DNA of 64,000 nucleotides from Mycolicibacterium gilvum. Its GTDB lineage: Bacteria; Actinomycetota; Actinomycetes; Mycobacteriales; Mycobacteriaceae. Positions 21,318-30,893 of this stretch are shown here, piece by piece. How positions within the stretch are numbered: the stretch's first letter is position 1; each line of letters begins with the position of its first letter. Made by a program: the position numbers and the translations under genes. Where the stretch lies: NCBI RefSeq assembly GCF_900454025.1, contig NZ_UGQM01000001.1:2294001-2358000 (forward strand), read 5' to 3'. The notes beneath the pieces are model-generated. The model did no database searches and was not told where the DNA came from. It saw nothing but the letters and a program-made list of their open reading frames with translations.

Positions 21318-22198
21318 GCGCCGAACCCGGCCTGGTCGTCGTCGACAAGCCAGGCGGCATGACCAGCCACGACGTCGTCGGGCGCTGCCGGCGGCTGTTC
21401 GGCACCCGCAAGGTCGGTCACGCCGGCACCCTGGACCCGATGGCGACCGGTGTGCTGGTGATCGGCATCGAACGCGCCACCAAGATCCTCGGTCTGCTCA
21501 CCGCCACCGACAAGTCCTATACGGCGACCCTCCGGCTGGGTCAGACGACCTCCACTGAGGACGCCGAAGGCGAACTGCTGCACCAGATTTCGGCTGCGCA
21601 GGTGACCGACGAGCAGATCGAGCGCGCGATCGCGCCGTTGCGGGGGGCGATCGAGCAGGTCCCGTCGGCGGTGAGTGCGATCAAGATCGCCGGCAAGCGC
21701 GCCTATCAGATGGTGCGAGATGGCGAGCAGGTCGAGATCCCCCCGCGCCCGGTGCGCATCGACCGCTTCGAGGTGCTCGCGGTCCGGCGGAACGGGGACG
21801 TCGTGGACGTGGACGTCGTCGTGGACTGTTCCAGCGGCACCTACATCCGGGCGCTGGCCCGCGACGTCGGCGCGGCGCTCGGCGTCGGAGGTCACCTGAC
21901 CGCTCTGCGGCGCACCCGCGTCGGCGGGTTCGGCCTGGACCAGGCCCGCACCCTCGAGCAACTCGCCGACGCCGCCGAGCTCAGCTATTCGCTCGACGAG
22001 GCGTGCCTGCACGCGTTCCCGCGCCGTGAGCTGACCGACGCCGAGGTGGTCGACGCCGGTCACGGCCGGTCGCTCGCCCCCGCCGGCATCGACGGCGTCT
22101 ACGCGGCGACGGCCCCGGACGGCCGCGTGATGGCTCTATTGGAAGATGCGGGGGCCCGGACGAGGTCCGTGGTCGTGATCCGGCCCGCGACGCTGTAG
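21314..22198 (+). CDS. truB: tRNA pseudouridine(55) synthase TruB
   Basis: 294 residues. Makes the T-loop pseudouridine in tRNAs. The catalytic Asp is in [16 protein letters not shown] (about D41). Further family blocks are [42 protein letters not shown] and [16 protein letters not shown] short C-terminal PUA-like part (residues 230-294) follows. GTG start overlapping the pptT stop gives the family N-terminus. Last gene of the operon. Confidence 0.95.
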   Translation: MSAEPGLVVVDKPGGMTSHDVVGRCRRLFGTRKVGHAGTLDPMATGVLVIGIERATKILGLLTATDKSYTATLRLGQTTSTEDAEGELLHQISAAQVTDEQIERAIAPLRGAIEQVPSAVSAIKIAGKRAYQMVRDGEQVEIPPRPVRIDRFEVLAVRRNGDVVDVDVVVDCSSGTYIRALARDVGAALGVGGHLTALRRTRVGGFGLDQARTLEQLADAAELSYSLDEACLHAFPRRELTDAEVVDAGHGRSLAPAGIDGVYAATAPDGRVMALLEDAGARTRSVVVIRPATL

Positions 22199-22295
22199 GC
22201 GCCGCACACGTCGCCGAACGCACGAATTATGTCGGGAATTCGGCCGGAACCCGTCAGAGATCGTGCACTCGGCGGCCCGCCCGGGCGGCGAATGC

Positions 22296-22727
22296 TCAGG
22301 CGTAGCGCCGCTCGAACTCCTTGATGGCTCTGTCGATGTCGCCCTTGACCGCGCGCGCCGCTGCCGCGCCGACGGGCCCGAACAACGGAGCGCCGCCGAG
22401 ATCCATCCGCACGGTGAACGTGCAACCGTCGCCGGTGGATGCCACCGTCATCGTCATCTTGTAACGGGTGCCGCCGACGCCCTCACCATGCACGGCGAGC
22501 GCCGAGGGCGGATCGAACTGCTTCACCGTCCACGTCACCCGGTTGCGCATGCCCTTGGCGCCGGCCACGCCGACGATCGTCGTCCCGACGGTGATCTCCT
22601 CGGGGACGTCGGACCGCCAGCCCTGGTGCATCGGCATCCAGTCGCCGAGCGACGACAGGTCCGATGCGTGCGCCCAGGCGGTCTCGGCGGGCATCGGCAA
22701 CGATCGGGACAACTCCAACTTGGCCAC
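22296..22727 (-). CDS. SRPBCC/polyketide cyclase-like protein
   Basis: 143 residues. A START/Bet v1-fold (SRPBCC) protein judged by the opening LELSRSLPMPAETAWAHASDLSSLGDWMP and the alternating beta pattern that follows (TTIVGVAG, RVTWTVKQFDPP, KMTMTVAS), with a long C-terminal helix. Such proteins bind lipids or hydrophobic ligands; the ligand is unknown. It starts at GTG eight bases after the mntR stop, so it is probably co-transcribed with mntR. Confidence 0.75.
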   Translation of the reverse strand: MAKLELSRSLPMPAETAWAHASDLSSLGDWMPMHQGWRSDVPEEITVGTTIVGVAGAKGMRNRVTWTVKQFDPPSALAVHGEGVGGTRYKMTMTVASTGDGCTFTVRMDLGGAPLFGPVGAAAARAVKGDIDRAIKEFERRYA

Positions 22728-22735
22728 GGCGACTC

Positions 22736-23464
22736 CTAAGCGACGACCCAGATTGCTTCTGCAGCGGGACTTCCCAAATCGACGGTGGTTTCACCGTCTG
22801 AAGCGGCCGTCGACCCTCCGGAGCTTCCCGGATTCTCTACGGCCACCGAGATCATCCCCGCGAAGTCCCGCCGAGCGACGACCCGCAGTCGCGAATCCAG
22901 GCTGATGCCCACGGTGTCGAAGTACCGCAGCATTTCGGGATCGGCATCGGAGATGCGCGCGACGGTGCCCGCCTCGCCGTCCTGACACGCCGAGAGCTGA
23001 CGAGCCGGAGGCGTGGGGACCTTGCCGTCGGCGGCCGGGATCGGATCGCCGTGCGGGTCACGGGTCGGGTAGCCGAGCTTGGCGTCGATGCGGTCGAGCA
23101 TCCGGTCCGACACCGCGTGCTCCAGGATCTCGGCCTCGTCGTGCACCTCGTCCCAGCCGTAGCCGAGCTCATTGACCAGGAACGTCTCCATCAGCCGGTG
23201 CCGGCGCACCATCGCCAGCGCCGCCCGCCGGCCCGCGTCCGTCAGGGTCACCGCACCGTACTTCTCGTGGTCGACGAGGCCCTGATCGGCGAGTTTGCGG
23301 ATCGACTCCGAGGCGGTGCTGGCAGACACCCCGATGCGGTCGGCCAGCAGTTTCGTGCTGACCTTCTCGTGTGACCACTCCTGTGCGGTCCAGATGACCT
23401 TCAGATAGTCCTGGGCGACCGTCGACAGGTCGGTCGGGTTGGCGGGGTTGCCGTCAGGACTCAC
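22736..23464 (-). CDS. mntR: DtxR-family metalloregulator MntR (SirR)
   Basis: 242 residues. N-terminal winged helix (residues 10-70, with STKLLADRIGVSASTASESIRKLADQ cut to its core as the recognition helix), then a dimerisation domain with HRLMETFLVNELGYGWDEVHDEAEILEHAVSD that carries His/Glu metal ligands, and a C-terminal SH3-like domain. The M. tuberculosis orthologue Rv2788 represses manganese uptake. Starts at GTG with a -10 hexamer eight bases upstream. A perfect 7-bp inverted repeat next to that hexamer suggests autoregulation or regulation by a partner. Confidence 0.9.
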   Translation of the reverse strand: MSPDGNPANPTDLSTVAQDYLKVIWTAQEWSHEKVSTKLLADRIGVSASTASESIRKLADQGLVDHEKYGAVTLTDAGRRAALAMVRRHRLMETFLVNELGYGWDEVHDEAEILEHAVSDRMLDRIDAKLGYPTRDPHGDPIPAADGKVPTPPARQLSACQDGEAGTVARISDADPEMLRYFDTVGISLDSRLRVVARRDFAGMISVAVENPGSSGGSTAASDGETTVDLGSPAAEAIWVVA

Positions 23465-23472
23465 GAGTATGA

Positions 23473-23478
23473 AGTTTA
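23473..23478 (-). promoter_or_regulatory. -10 hexamer of mntR
   Basis: TAAACT on the minus strand, eight bases from the GTG at 23464. Confidence 0.5.
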
Positions 23479-23484
23479 GGCAAT

Positions 23485-23504
23485 CATCACCTGATCCGGT
23501 GATG
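23485..23504. promoter_or_regulatory. Inverted-repeat operator candidate between mntR and ribF
   Basis: CATCACC-TGATCC-GGTGATG: two perfect 7-bp arms around a 6-bp spacer. It lies just upstream of the mntR -10 hexamer and about 40 bp from the ribF start. A dimeric repressor bound here would block mntR and possibly ribF. Confidence 0.5.
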
Positions 23505-23532
23505 CTGCTGGGTCACAGAGCCCCGCGGGTCG

Positions 23533-23538
23533 TAGGCT
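23533..23538 (+). promoter_or_regulatory. -10 hexamer of ribF (leaderless)
   Basis: TAGGCT with exactly six bases to GTG 23545, so transcription should start at the start codon. Confidence 0.55.
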
Positions 23539-23544
23539 AGCGGC

Positions 23545-24519
23545 GTGCAGCGCTGGCGGGGGCAGGATGAAATCCCCACAGACTGGGGTCGGTGTGTGGT
23601 CACCATCGGTGTGTTCGACGGTGTGCACCGCGGCCACCAGGAACTCATCGGGCGTGCCGTCAAGGCGGGCCGTTCCCGCGGGGTGCCTACGGTCCTGATG
23701 ACGTTCGACCCGCATCCGATGGAGGTCGTCTTCCCGGGCAGCCACCCGGCGCAGCTGACCACCCTGACCCGGCGCGCCGAACTGGTCGAGGAGATGGGCA
23801 TCGACGTCTTCCTCGTCATGCCGTTCACCTCCGACTTCATGAAGCTCACCCCCGAGCGCTACGTCCACGAACTGCTCGTCGAACGTCTGCACGTCGTCGA
23901 GGTGGTGGTCGGCGACAACTTCACCTTCGGCAAGAAGGCCGCGGGCAACGTCGAGCTGCTGCGCAAGGCGGGGGACCGGTTCGGCTTCGCGGTCGACTCG
24001 CTCTCGCTGGTCGCAGAACACCATCGCGACGAGACGGTGACGTTCTCGTCGACCTACATCCGGTCGTGCGTCGACGCCGGCGACATGGTCGCCGCCGAGG
24101 AGGCGCTGGGCCGTCCACACCGGGTGGAGGGCGTGGTGGTGCGCGGCGACGGTCGTGGCCGCGACCTGGGCTTCCCAACCGCCAACGTCGCACCGCCGAT
24201 GTATGCCGCGATCCCGGCCGACGGTGTGTACGCCGCGTGGTTCACCGTCCTGGGGCACGGGCCCGTCGTCGGCACGGTCACTCCCGGCGAGCGCTATCAG
24301 GCCGCGGTCTCGGTCGGCACGAACCCGACGTTCTCCGGGCGGACCCGCACGGTCGAGGCGTTCGTGCTCGATACGGAGGCGGACCTCTACGGCCAGCATG
24401 TTGCCGTCGACTTCGTCGCCCGGCTGCGCGGCCAGGAGAAGTTCGGCTCGGTGGCCGACCTCATCACCGCGATGGAGGGGGACACCGAACGTGCCCGAAC
24501 CATCCTGTCGGCGCAGTAG
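23545..24519 (+). CDS. ribF: Bifunctional riboflavin kinase/FAD synthetase
   Basis: 324 residues. Makes FMN and FAD from riboflavin. The N-terminal FAD synthetase half has the nucleotidyl-transfer motif TIGVFDGVHRGHQELI (near residue 21) and FDPHPMEVVFPG. The C-terminal kinase half has GRPHRVEGVVVRGDGRGRDLGFPTANVAP and the SVGTNPTFSG segment. Sequence follows Rv2786c throughout. GTG start agrees with family and promoter. The next gene, rpsO, has its own promoter. Confidence 0.95.
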   Translation: MQRWRGQDEIPTDWGRCVVTIGVFDGVHRGHQELIGRAVKAGRSRGVPTVLMTFDPHPMEVVFPGSHPAQLTTLTRRAELVEEMGIDVFLVMPFTSDFMKLTPERYVHELLVERLHVVEVVVGDNFTFGKKAAGNVELLRKAGDRFGFAVDSLSLVAEHHRDETVTFSSTYIRSCVDAGDMVAAEEALGRPHRVEGVVVRGDGRGRDLGFPTANVAPPMYAAIPADGVYAAWFTVLGHGPVVGTVTPGERYQAAVSVGTNPTFSGRTRTVEAFVLDTEADLYGQHVAVDFVARLRGQEKFGSVADLITAMEGDTERARTILSAQ

Positions 24520-24575
24520 AGCGATGCGGTAGAGCTGCGCTTTTCGCGGATTCTTCGGTAGCCGGGACCCGCTGC

Positions 24576-24664
24576 TAGACTCCCTGCCGACCCGGCGCGT
24601 GCTGCAGTTCGCGGTGGCCGCGCCTTTTTCGGGGTCCGGAGAGACGGGCCCCGCGTTCGCGGAC
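24576..24664 (+). promoter_or_regulatory. rpsO promoter and structured 5' leader
   Basis: A TAGACT -10 hexamer at 24576-24581 would give a leader of about 100 nt before rpsO. The leader can pair GGTCCG (about 24636) with CGGACC (24659-24664) and includes other GC-rich arms. S15 genes are often autoregulated through the leader, which this could do; the structure is my inference. Confidence 0.4.
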
Positions 24665-24685
24665 CGAATTGATGGAGTTGTATTC

Positions 24686-24955
24686 GTGGCGCTCACCACC
24701 GAACAGAAAAAAGAGATCCTCGGCCAGTACGGCCTGCACGACACCGACACCGGTTCCCCCGAAGCTCAGGTCGCGTTGCTCACCAAGCGGATCTCCGATC
24801 TCACCGAACACCTCAAGCAGCACAAGCACGACCACCACTCGCGTCGTGGCCTGCTGCTGCTGGTCGGCCGTCGCCGCCGGCTGCTGAAGTACGTCGCCCA
24901 GGTCGACGTCGCGCGCTACCGCTCGCTGATCGAGCGTCTGGGCCTGCGCCGCTGA
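24686..24955 (+). CDS. rpsO: 30S ribosomal protein S15
   Basis: 89 residues, the usual S15 length. Conserved blocks are [29 protein letters not shown] near residue 8, [23 protein letters not shown] and the [12 protein letters not shown] end. It binds 16S rRNA early in 30S assembly. GTG start with the S15 N-terminus ALTTEQK; the frame is open upstream without homology. In many bacteria rpsO and pnp form a unit, here separated by 377 bp. Confidence 0.97.
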
Positions 24956-24973
24956 CGCTGCGCGACCCGTGAA

Positions 24974-25004
24974 TCCGCCCCGCTGCCTCTGGCCGCGGGG
25001 CGGA
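24974..25004 (+). terminator. Hairpin after rpsO
   Basis: A 10-bp stem (TCCGCCCCGC paired with GCGGGGCGGA) with an 11-nt loop, starting 19 nt after the rpsO stop. It has no clear T-run, so it may be a GC-type terminator, an attenuator or an RNA-processing site between rpsO and pnp. Confidence 0.6.
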
Positions 25005-25332
25005 CTTCGTGGTGCACCCGTGCCTGCGGGGCCCGGATTAGGGGTTTCGCAGGTGCCGGGATGTAACATAGGTGCGTTCGACTGCCATCGGCACGAACAC
25101 ACATGGGTGCGGTCCTCGCAGACCCGCGTGCACCGTTCCCGCGTGACACGACAAGGAACCGCCTGATCGCGCGGTCTTCGGTAGTGGCTGCCGGAGAGAG
25201 ACTCCGACAGCTTCGATCGACGGCCGTCGACGCATCCGGGCCGGCCTTCTCGGAACCTTCCGAGTCCGCATTCGCTGCGCGTGTCCACGCGAAACAGTTG
25301 AAGGACGATCTAGAGAGGCCGTACGGACGTCT
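25005..25332 (+). other. rpsO-pnp intergenic region
   Basis: About 330 bp without a credible gene. There is a possible -10 hexamer TAACAT at 25064-25069. Short frames here have no recognisable product or ribosome site. The length suggests a long pnp leader, which in other bacteria is where PNPase regulates its own mRNA. Confidence 0.4.
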
Positions 25333-27591
25333 ATGTCTGTAGTTGAAATCGAAGAGGGCGTGTTCGAATCCACCGCCACCATCGACAACGGGAGCTTCGG
25401 CACCCGCACCATCCGTTTCGAGACCGGCCGGCTGGCCCGCCAAGCCGCCGGCGCCGTCGTCGCCTACCTCGACGACGAGACCATGCTGCTGAGCGCCACG
25501 ACCGCCAGCAAGCAGCCCAAGGAGCATTTCGACTTCTTCCCGCTGACGATCGACGTCGAGGAGCGGATGTACGCCGCGGGCCGCATCCCCGGCTCGTTCT
25601 TCCGTCGTGAGGGACGCCCGTCCACCGACGCGATCCTGACCTGCCGCCTGATCGACCGGCCGCTGCGCCCGACGTTCATCTCGGGTCTGCGCAACGAGAT
25701 CCAGGTCGTCGTCACCGTGCTGAGCCTGGATCCCAAGGATCTCTACGACGTGCTGGCGATCAACGCCGCGTCGGCGTCGACCCAGATCTCGGGCATCCCG
25801 TTCAACGGTCCGGTCGGCGGCGTCCGCGTCGCGCTGATCGACGGCCAGTGGGTCGCGTTCCCGACCGTCGAGCAGCTCGAAGGAGCCGTGTTCGACATGG
25901 TCGTCGCGGGACGGAAGGCCGGCGATGATGTCGCGATCATGATGGTCGAGGCCGAGGCCACCGACAAGGTCATCGAGCTGGTGGCCGGCGGTGCGGGAGC
26001 GCCGACCGAGGCCGTCGTGGCCGAGGGCCTGGAGGCCGCCAAGCCGTTCATCGCCGCGCTGTGCGACGCGCAGGCCGCGCTGGCCGGTGCTGCCGGCAAG
26101 GAGACCGCCGAGTACCCGGTGTTCCCGGACTACGCCGAGGACGTCTACTACTCGGTCGCCTCCGTCGCCACCGATGCCCTGTCCGAGGCGCTGACCATCG
26201 CGGGCAAGGAAGCACGCGACGACCGCACCAACGAGATCAAGGCCGAGGTCGTCGAGCGTCTCGCCGAGCAGTACGCCGGTCGCGAGAAGGAGATCGGCGC
26301 GGCATACCGCTCGCTGACCAAGAAGCTTGTGCGCCAACGCATCCTGACCGACCACTTCCGCATCGACGGACGCGGCGTCACGGACATCCGCGCCCTGTCG
26401 GCCGAGGTCGCGGTCATCCCGCGGGCACACGGCAGCGCGCTGTTCGAGCGCGGCGAAACCCAGATCATGGGCGTCACCACCCTCGACATGGTCAAGATGG
26501 CCCAGCAGATCGACTCGCTGGGACCGGAGACCTCCAAGCGCTACATGCACCACTACAACTTCCCGCCGTACTCGACCGGTGAGACGGGCCGCGTCGGTTC
26601 GCCGAAGCGCCGCGAGATCGGCCACGGCGCACTCGCAGAGCGCGCCCTGATGCCGGTGCTGCCGAGCGTCGAGGAGTTCCCGTACGCGATCCGTCAGGTC
26701 TCCGAGGCGCTGAGCTCCAACGGCTCCACCTCGATGGGTTCGGTGTGTGCGTCGACGCTGTCGCTGCTGAATGCCGGTGTGCCGCTGAAGGCTCCGGTCG
26801 CGGGTATCGCGATGGGCCTGGTGTCCGACGATGTGGAAGTAGAGGGTGGTGGCGTCGAACGCCGCTTCGTGACGCTGACCGACATCCTCGGCGCCGAGGA
26901 CGCGTTCGGCGACATGGACTTCAAGTGCGCGGGCACCAAGGACTTCGTCACCGCCCTGCAGTTGGACACCAAGCTCGACGGCATCCCCTCGCAGGTGCTG
27001 GCCGGTGCGCTCGCACAGGCCAAGGACGCCCGGATCACCATCCTCGAGGTGATGGCCGAGGCGATCGACGAGCCCGATGAGATGAGCCCGTACGCGCCGC
27101 GCATCACCACGATCAAGGTTCCGGTCGACAAGATCGGCGAGGTCATCGGGCCCAAGGGCAAGATGATCAACTCGATCACCGAGGAGACCGGCGCGTCGAT
27201 CTCCATCGAGGACGACGGCACCGTGTTCGTCGGCGCCTCCAACGGCGAAGCGGCGCAGGCCGCGATCGACAAGATCAACGCGATCGCCAACCCGCAGCTG
27301 CCCAAGGTCGGCGAGCGCTTCCTCGGAACGGTGGTGAAAACCACTGATTTTGGAGCCTTCGTTTCCTTACTGCCGGGCCGCGACGGCCTGGTGCACATCT
27401 CGAAGTTGGGACGCGGCAAGCGGATCAACAAGGTGGAGGATGTCGCCAAGGTCGGCGACAAGCTCCGCGTGGAGATCGCCGACATCGACAACCGCGGCAA
27501 GATCTCGCTGGTCCTCGTCGCCGAAGAGGAAGCCGGTGCGGCCACACCTGAGGCACCTGCACCCGCCGATGCCGCGACCTCAAGCAGCTAG
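25333..27591 (+). CDS. pnp: Polyribonucleotide nucleotidyltransferase (PNPase/GpsI)
   Basis: 752 residues. Phosphorolytic 3'-5' exoribonuclease of the RNA-decay machinery. It contains two RNase PH-like domains (about 10-260 and 335-560) separated by a helical domain, a KH domain with [12 protein letters not shown] near 605 and an S1 domain ([31 protein letters not shown], in part, near 665), then a short Ala/Pro tail. In mycobacteria the protein also makes (p)ppGpp-like nucleotides in some reports, hence the name GpsI. The next gene begins 23 bp before its stop. Confidence 0.96.
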   Translation: MSVVEIEEGVFESTATIDNGSFGTRTIRFETGRLARQAAGAVVAYLDDETMLLSATTASKQPKEHFDFFPLTIDVEERMYAAGRIPGSFFRREGRPSTDAILTCRLIDRPLRPTFISGLRNEIQVVVTVLSLDPKDLYDVLAINAASASTQISGIPFNGPVGGVRVALIDGQWVAFPTVEQLEGAVFDMVVAGRKAGDDVAIMMVEAEATDKVIELVAGGAGAPTEAVVAEGLEAAKPFIAALCDAQAALAGAAGKETAEYPVFPDYAEDVYYSVASVATDALSEALTIAGKEARDDRTNEIKAEVVERLAEQYAGREKEIGAAYRSLTKKLVRQRILTDHFRIDGRGVTDIRALSAEVAVIPRAHGSALFERGETQIMGVTTLDMVKMAQQIDSLGPETSKRYMHHYNFPPYSTGETGRVGSPKRREIGHGALAERALMPVLPSVEEFPYAIRQVSEALSSNGSTSMGSVCASTLSLLNAGVPLKAPVAGIAMGLVSDDVEVEGGGVERRFVTLTDILGAEDAFGDMDFKCAGTKDFVTALQLDTKLDGIPSQVLAGALAQAKDARITILEVMAEAIDEPDEMSPYAPRITTIKVPVDKIGEVIGPKGKMINSITEETGASISIEDDGTVFVGASNGEAAQAAIDKINAIANPQLPKVGERFLGTVVKTTDFGAFVSLLPGRDGLVHISKLGRGKRINKVEDVAKVGDKLRVEIADIDNRGKISLVLVAEEEAGAATPEAPAPADAATSSS

Positions 27592-28918
27592 CTCGGGGGC
27601 GCTCCGCCAGGGACGGACCAGCAGCGCTGCGTCCGTCCCGGCGGTGAGGCGCACCCGGCTTCCCGGTGGCCTTCGCGTGGTCACCGAGCACATCCCGTCG
27701 GTGCACTCGGCGTCGGTCGGCGTGTGGGTGAACGTCGGATCGCGCGATGAAGGCCGCAGTGTGGCCGGCGCCGCGCACTTCCTGGAGCACCTGCTGTTCA
27801 AGGCGACCCCGACGCGCACGGCCGTGCAGATCGCCCAGGCGGTCGACGCCGTCGGTGGTGAGCTGAACGCGTTCACGTCGCGGGAGCACACCTGCTACTA
27901 CGCGCATGTGCTGGATTCCGATCTGGAACTGGCCGTCGATCTGGTCGCCGACGTGGTGCTCAACGGGCGCTGCGAACCCGACGACGTCGAGGTCGAACGT
28001 GACGTCGTGCTCGAAGAGATCGCGATGCGCGACGACGACCCCGAGGACACCCTCGGCGACGTGTTCCTGTCGGCGATGTTCGGTGACCATCCGGTGGGTC
28101 GCCCTGTGGTCGGCAGCGTGGCGTCGATCGCGGGAATGACGCGCTCGCAACTGCATTCGTTCCACGTCCGGCGCTACACACCCGACCGCATGGTGGTCGC
28201 GGTGGCGGGCAACATCGAGCACGACGAGGTGGTCCGGCTGGTGCGCCGGCACTTCGGTCGGCACCTGGTGCGCGGCCGGTCCCCGGTCGCGCCGCGCAAA
28301 GGTGCGGGACGGGTGGCCGGGCGCCCGACGCTCGAGCTGGTCAAACGCGACGCCGAGCAGACGCACCTGTCGCTCGGTGTGCGGACGCCGGGCCGGCACT
28401 GGGAGCACCGGTGGGCATTGTCGGTACTCAACACCGCGCTCGGCGGTGGCCTGAGTTCCCGTCTGTTCCAACAGATCCGAGAGACCCGCGGACTCGCGTA
28501 CTCGGTGTACTCGACCGTCGACACCTTCGCCGACACCGGTGCGCTGTCGATCTATGCGGGATGCCAGCCGGAGCGCTTCGACGAGGTGGTCCGGGTGACC
28601 ACCGACATCCTGGCCGATGTGGCCCGCGACGGCATCACCGCCGACGAGTGCCGGATCGCCAAGGGTTCGTTGCGTGGCGGATTGGTGCTGGGCCTGGAGG
28701 ATTCGGGTTCGCGCATGAACCGCATCGGCCGCAGCGAGCTGAACTTCGGTGAGCACCGCACCATCGCGGACACACTGTCCAAGATCGATGAGGTCACGAT
28801 CGACGAGGTCAACGCGGTCGCCCGGCAGTTGCTCACCCGTCCGTTCGGTGCGGCGGTGCTCGGCCCGGTGCGGTCCAAACGATCGCTGCCGAAGCCGTTG
28901 CAACAGATCGCGGGTTGA
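27569..28918 (+). CDS. pepR: M16 zinc peptidase PepR
   Basis: 449 residues. Insulinase-type protease with the inverted zinc motif H70-F-L-E-H74 ([13 protein letters not shown]) and the downstream [17 protein letters not shown] block that supplies the third ligand region. The C-terminal inactive half contains the R/Y pair ([26 protein letters not shown]). Sequence follows Rv2782c. ATG at 27569 lies inside the end of pnp (23-bp overlap), so translation is probably coupled. The physiological substrate is unknown. Confidence 0.9.
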   Translation: MPRPQAASSGALRQGRTSSAASVPAVRRTRLPGGLRVVTEHIPSVHSASVGVWVNVGSRDEGRSVAGAAHFLEHLLFKATPTRTAVQIAQAVDAVGGELNAFTSREHTCYYAHVLDSDLELAVDLVADVVLNGRCEPDDVEVERDVVLEEIAMRDDDPEDTLGDVFLSAMFGDHPVGRPVVGSVASIAGMTRSQLHSFHVRRYTPDRMVVAVAGNIEHDEVVRLVRRHFGRHLVRGRSPVAPRKGAGRVAGRPTLELVKRDAEQTHLSLGVRTPGRHWEHRWALSVLNTALGGGLSSRLFQQIRETRGLAYSVYSTVDTFADTGALSIYAGCQPERFDEVVRVTTDILADVARDGITADECRIAKGSLRGGLVLGLEDSGSRMNRIGRSELNFGEHRTIADTLSKIDEVTIDEVNAVARQLLTRPFGAAVLGPVRSKRSLPKPLQQIAG

Positions 28919-28922
28919 CCGG

Positions 28923-28928
28923 TAGCCT
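28923..28928 (+). promoter_or_regulatory. -10 hexamer of the beta-lactamase gene
   Basis: TAGCCT eight bases before ATG 28937, only five bases after the pepR stop. Confidence 0.45.
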
Positions 28929-28936
28929 GGTCGGCG

Positions 28937-29827
28937 ATGACGGAACTTTCCCGACGGCATGTTCTGCTGGGCGGGCTGTCACTGTTCGCGCTGACGGCGT
29001 GTTCGACACAGACCGTGCTCGCAGACCCCGCCCGGCCACTGCCCCCGCCGGAGGAGCGCATCGCCGCGCTCGCCGCCCGCCACGACGCCCGAATCGGCTT
29101 GTACGCAGCCGATCTGGACAGCGGCGCGACCCTCGCGTTCGGCGACACCGACACGTTCGCGGTGTGCTCGACGTTCAAGACGTACGCGGCGGGCGCGGTG
29201 TTGCAGCGGGTGCAGCAGGGTCGACTCGGGCTCGGCGACACCGTGCTGATCGAGGCCGCCGACATCCGCCCGCACTCGCCGGTCACCGAACCGCGGGTGG
29301 GGACGGCGATGACGCTGGCCGAGCTGTGTCAGGCAGCCCTGCAGCAGAGCGACAACGCCGCGGCCAACGGTCTGCTGCGGGTGCTGGGTGGACCGTCGGC
29401 GATCACGGAGTTCGCGCGCAGCATCGGCGACGACCGGACGCGGCTGGACCGCTGGGAGGTCGAGCTGAACTCCGCGGTGCCCGGCGATCCCCGGGACACC
29501 AGTACGCCGCGGGCGCTCGCCACCGGATACCAGGCGCTGCTGACCGGTGATGTCCTGGATCCCATCGGCCGCCGCCAATTGGTCGACTGGATGCTGGCCA
29601 ATCAGACCTCCAGCATGAGGGCCGGACTGCCGGCGGGGTACACGAGCGCCGACAAGACCGGCAGCGGCGATTACGGCAGCACCAACGACGTCGGCATCGC
29701 GTTCGGTCCGGCGGGGCAGCGGCTGCTGCTGGCGGTGATGACCCGGTCGGCGAGCGACGATCCCGATGCGCCGAGTCTGCGACCGCTGATCGGTGAGCTC
29801 GCGACGCTGGTGCTGTCCGAGCTCTGA
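28937..29827 (+). CDS. bla: Class A beta-lactamase, Tat-exported lipoprotein
   Basis: 296 residues. Serine beta-lactamase with all class A motifs: S78-T-F-K81, S138-D-N140, E-V-E-L-N (the E166-x-x-N position, in WEVELNSA) and K-T-G-S-G-D-Y-G near residue 242. The N-terminus has SRRHVLLGG (twin arginine) and a lipobox LTAC with Cys22, so it is exported folded and lipid-anchored like mycobacterial BlaC-type enzymes. It should hydrolyse penicillins and at least some cephalosporins, giving intrinsic beta-lactam resistance typical of rapid growers. It replaces the genes found here in M. tuberculosis between pepR and ald. Confidence 0.93.
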   Translation: MTELSRRHVLLGGLSLFALTACSTQTVLADPARPLPPPEERIAALAARHDARIGLYAADLDSGATLAFGDTDTFAVCSTFKTYAAGAVLQRVQQGRLGLGDTVLIEAADIRPHSPVTEPRVGTAMTLAELCQAALQQSDNAAANGLLRVLGGPSAITEFARSIGDDRTRLDRWEVELNSAVPGDPRDTSTPRALATGYQALLTGDVLDPIGRRQLVDWMLANQTSSMRAGLPAGYTSADKTGSGDYGSTNDVGIAFGPAGQRLLLAVMTRSASDDPDAPSLRPLIGELATLVLSEL

Positions 29828-29828
29828 C

Positions 29829-30395
29829 TCAGCTGCGCGAGCCGTCGCGCAGCAGCACGAAGAAGTACGGCGCGTCGTAGCCGCGCAGATCCATGGCGCC
29901 GAGAACCACTTCCGATCCGGGCGTGTCGTCGACGAGGCGGAACACGTCGTTGATCGGCAGCTGGTCGTAGATCATCGTCGCGGTGTCGACGCCGCGGTAG
30001 CGGGTGGTGCGCAATCGTGCCTTGGGGCCGAGGGCCTGCAGCGCGGGCCGCAGTGTCGCCACCGCTGCGGTGAAGTTCTGCTTCTTCAGCATCGGGAACC
30101 TGGTGAAGAGCCCCAGGCCGGCGAACGCCGGCGCCGGGTTCAGCGCGAACAGGCCGGCTCCGTCGGCGGTCGGGAAGAGCAGCGGATCGACGGTTTCGTT
30201 GTCCCGGAAGCGCTTTCCCCACCATCCGCTGGCGGCCAGGATGCCGTCGAGCGGATGGCCGGTCGGAAGCTCGGCGCCGTGCCAGGTGCCGATCATGAAT
30301 TGAGGGTCGACCGCAGCGAGCGAGTCGAACAGTGCCAGGGCGTCGGCCGTGGTGGTCGGGACATCGTCGGGAAGAACCTCGGAGAGAGCCGCCAT
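29829..30395 (-). CDS. GXWXG/DUF4334 family protein
   Basis: 188 residues from the ATG at 30395; a GTG seven codons upstream (30416) is also in frame. The M-I-G-T-W-H-G segment near residue 34 is the GXWXG domain that gives the family its name, followed by the DUF4334 domain (FRDNETVDPLLFP, RYRGVDTATMIYDQLPINDVFR, YDAPYFFVLLRD). Function unknown. No export signal. The gene is convergent with bla and divergent from the SEC-C gene, with a palindrome at its 5' end. Confidence 0.8.
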   Translation of the reverse strand: MAALSEVLPDDVPTTTADALALFDSLAAVDPQFMIGTWHGAELPTGHPLDGILAASGWWGKRFRDNETVDPLLFPTADGAGLFALNPAPAFAGLGLFTRFPMLKKQNFTAAVATLRPALQALGPKARLRTTRYRGVDTATMIYDQLPINDVFRLVDDTPGSEVVLGAMDLRGYDAPYFFVLLRDGSRS

Positions 30396-30408
30396 GTCCG
30401 CGAGCCTA

Positions 30409-30424
30409 CTTGACACATGTCAAG
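30409..30424. promoter_or_regulatory. Palindromic operator candidate CTTGACA-CA-TGTCAAG
   Basis: Perfect 7-bp arms around 2 bp, between the divergent DUF4334 and SEC-C genes. The alternative GTG start of the DUF4334 gene lies inside it. The arms resemble the inverted repeat at 50433-50446. No regulator gene is adjacent. Confidence 0.5.
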
Positions 30425-30441
30425 CGGGGCACAATGTGAGC

Positions 30442-30816
30442 ATGCGTTCCGACGACATGTGCCCGTGCGGTAGCGGCGATCTCTACGGCAGATGCTGTCT
30501 GCCGCTGCATACGGGTCAGCGGGGCGCCGAGACCGCCGAACAGTTGATGCGGTCGCGCTACAGCGCCTTCGTGGCCGGCGATGCGGAGTACGTCTGGCGG
30601 ACCTGGCATCCGCGCACCCGCCCGGCCGACGTCACCGATCTCACGGTCACGTGGACGCGCCTGGAGATCGTGGACCGCGTCGACGGCGGGCCCGGCGACG
30701 ACACCGGCGAGGTGGAGTTCCGTGCCCACCACAGGGCGGGCGTTCTGCACGAACGGTCCCGGTTCGCGGTGCGCGCCGGGCGCTGGTTCTACGTCGACGG
30801 CGAGATCTTCGATTGA
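30442..30816 (+). CDS. YchJ-like UPF0225 protein with SEC-C zinc motif
   Basis: 124 residues. The N-terminus M-C-P-C-G-S-G-D-L-Y-G-R-C-C is an SEC-C type zinc-binding motif, and MRSRYSAFVAGDAEYVWRTWHP is the YchJ middle domain (NTF2-like fold). Members are small cytoplasmic proteins of unknown function. The ATG at 30442 was chosen so that the SEC-C motif starts six residues in; upstream ATG/GTG codons would run into the palindrome. Confidence 0.82.
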   Translation: MRSDDMCPCGSGDLYGRCCLPLHTGQRGAETAEQLMRSRYSAFVAGDAEYVWRTWHPRTRPADVTDLTVTWTRLEIVDRVDGGPGDDTGEVEFRAHHRAGVLHERSRFAVRAGRWFYVDGEIFD

Positions 30817-30893
30817 GCGACCCGGGCTGCGATGAATCCCGGACGGACGCGCTGTCTACACCTCGGACAGGTGAATTTCTGGAGAGGAATCTG

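Noticed and set aside
25103..25342. A 79-codon plus-strand frame between rpsO and pnp
   Set aside because: No ribosome site, no homology that I recognise, and it overlaps the pnp start out of frame.
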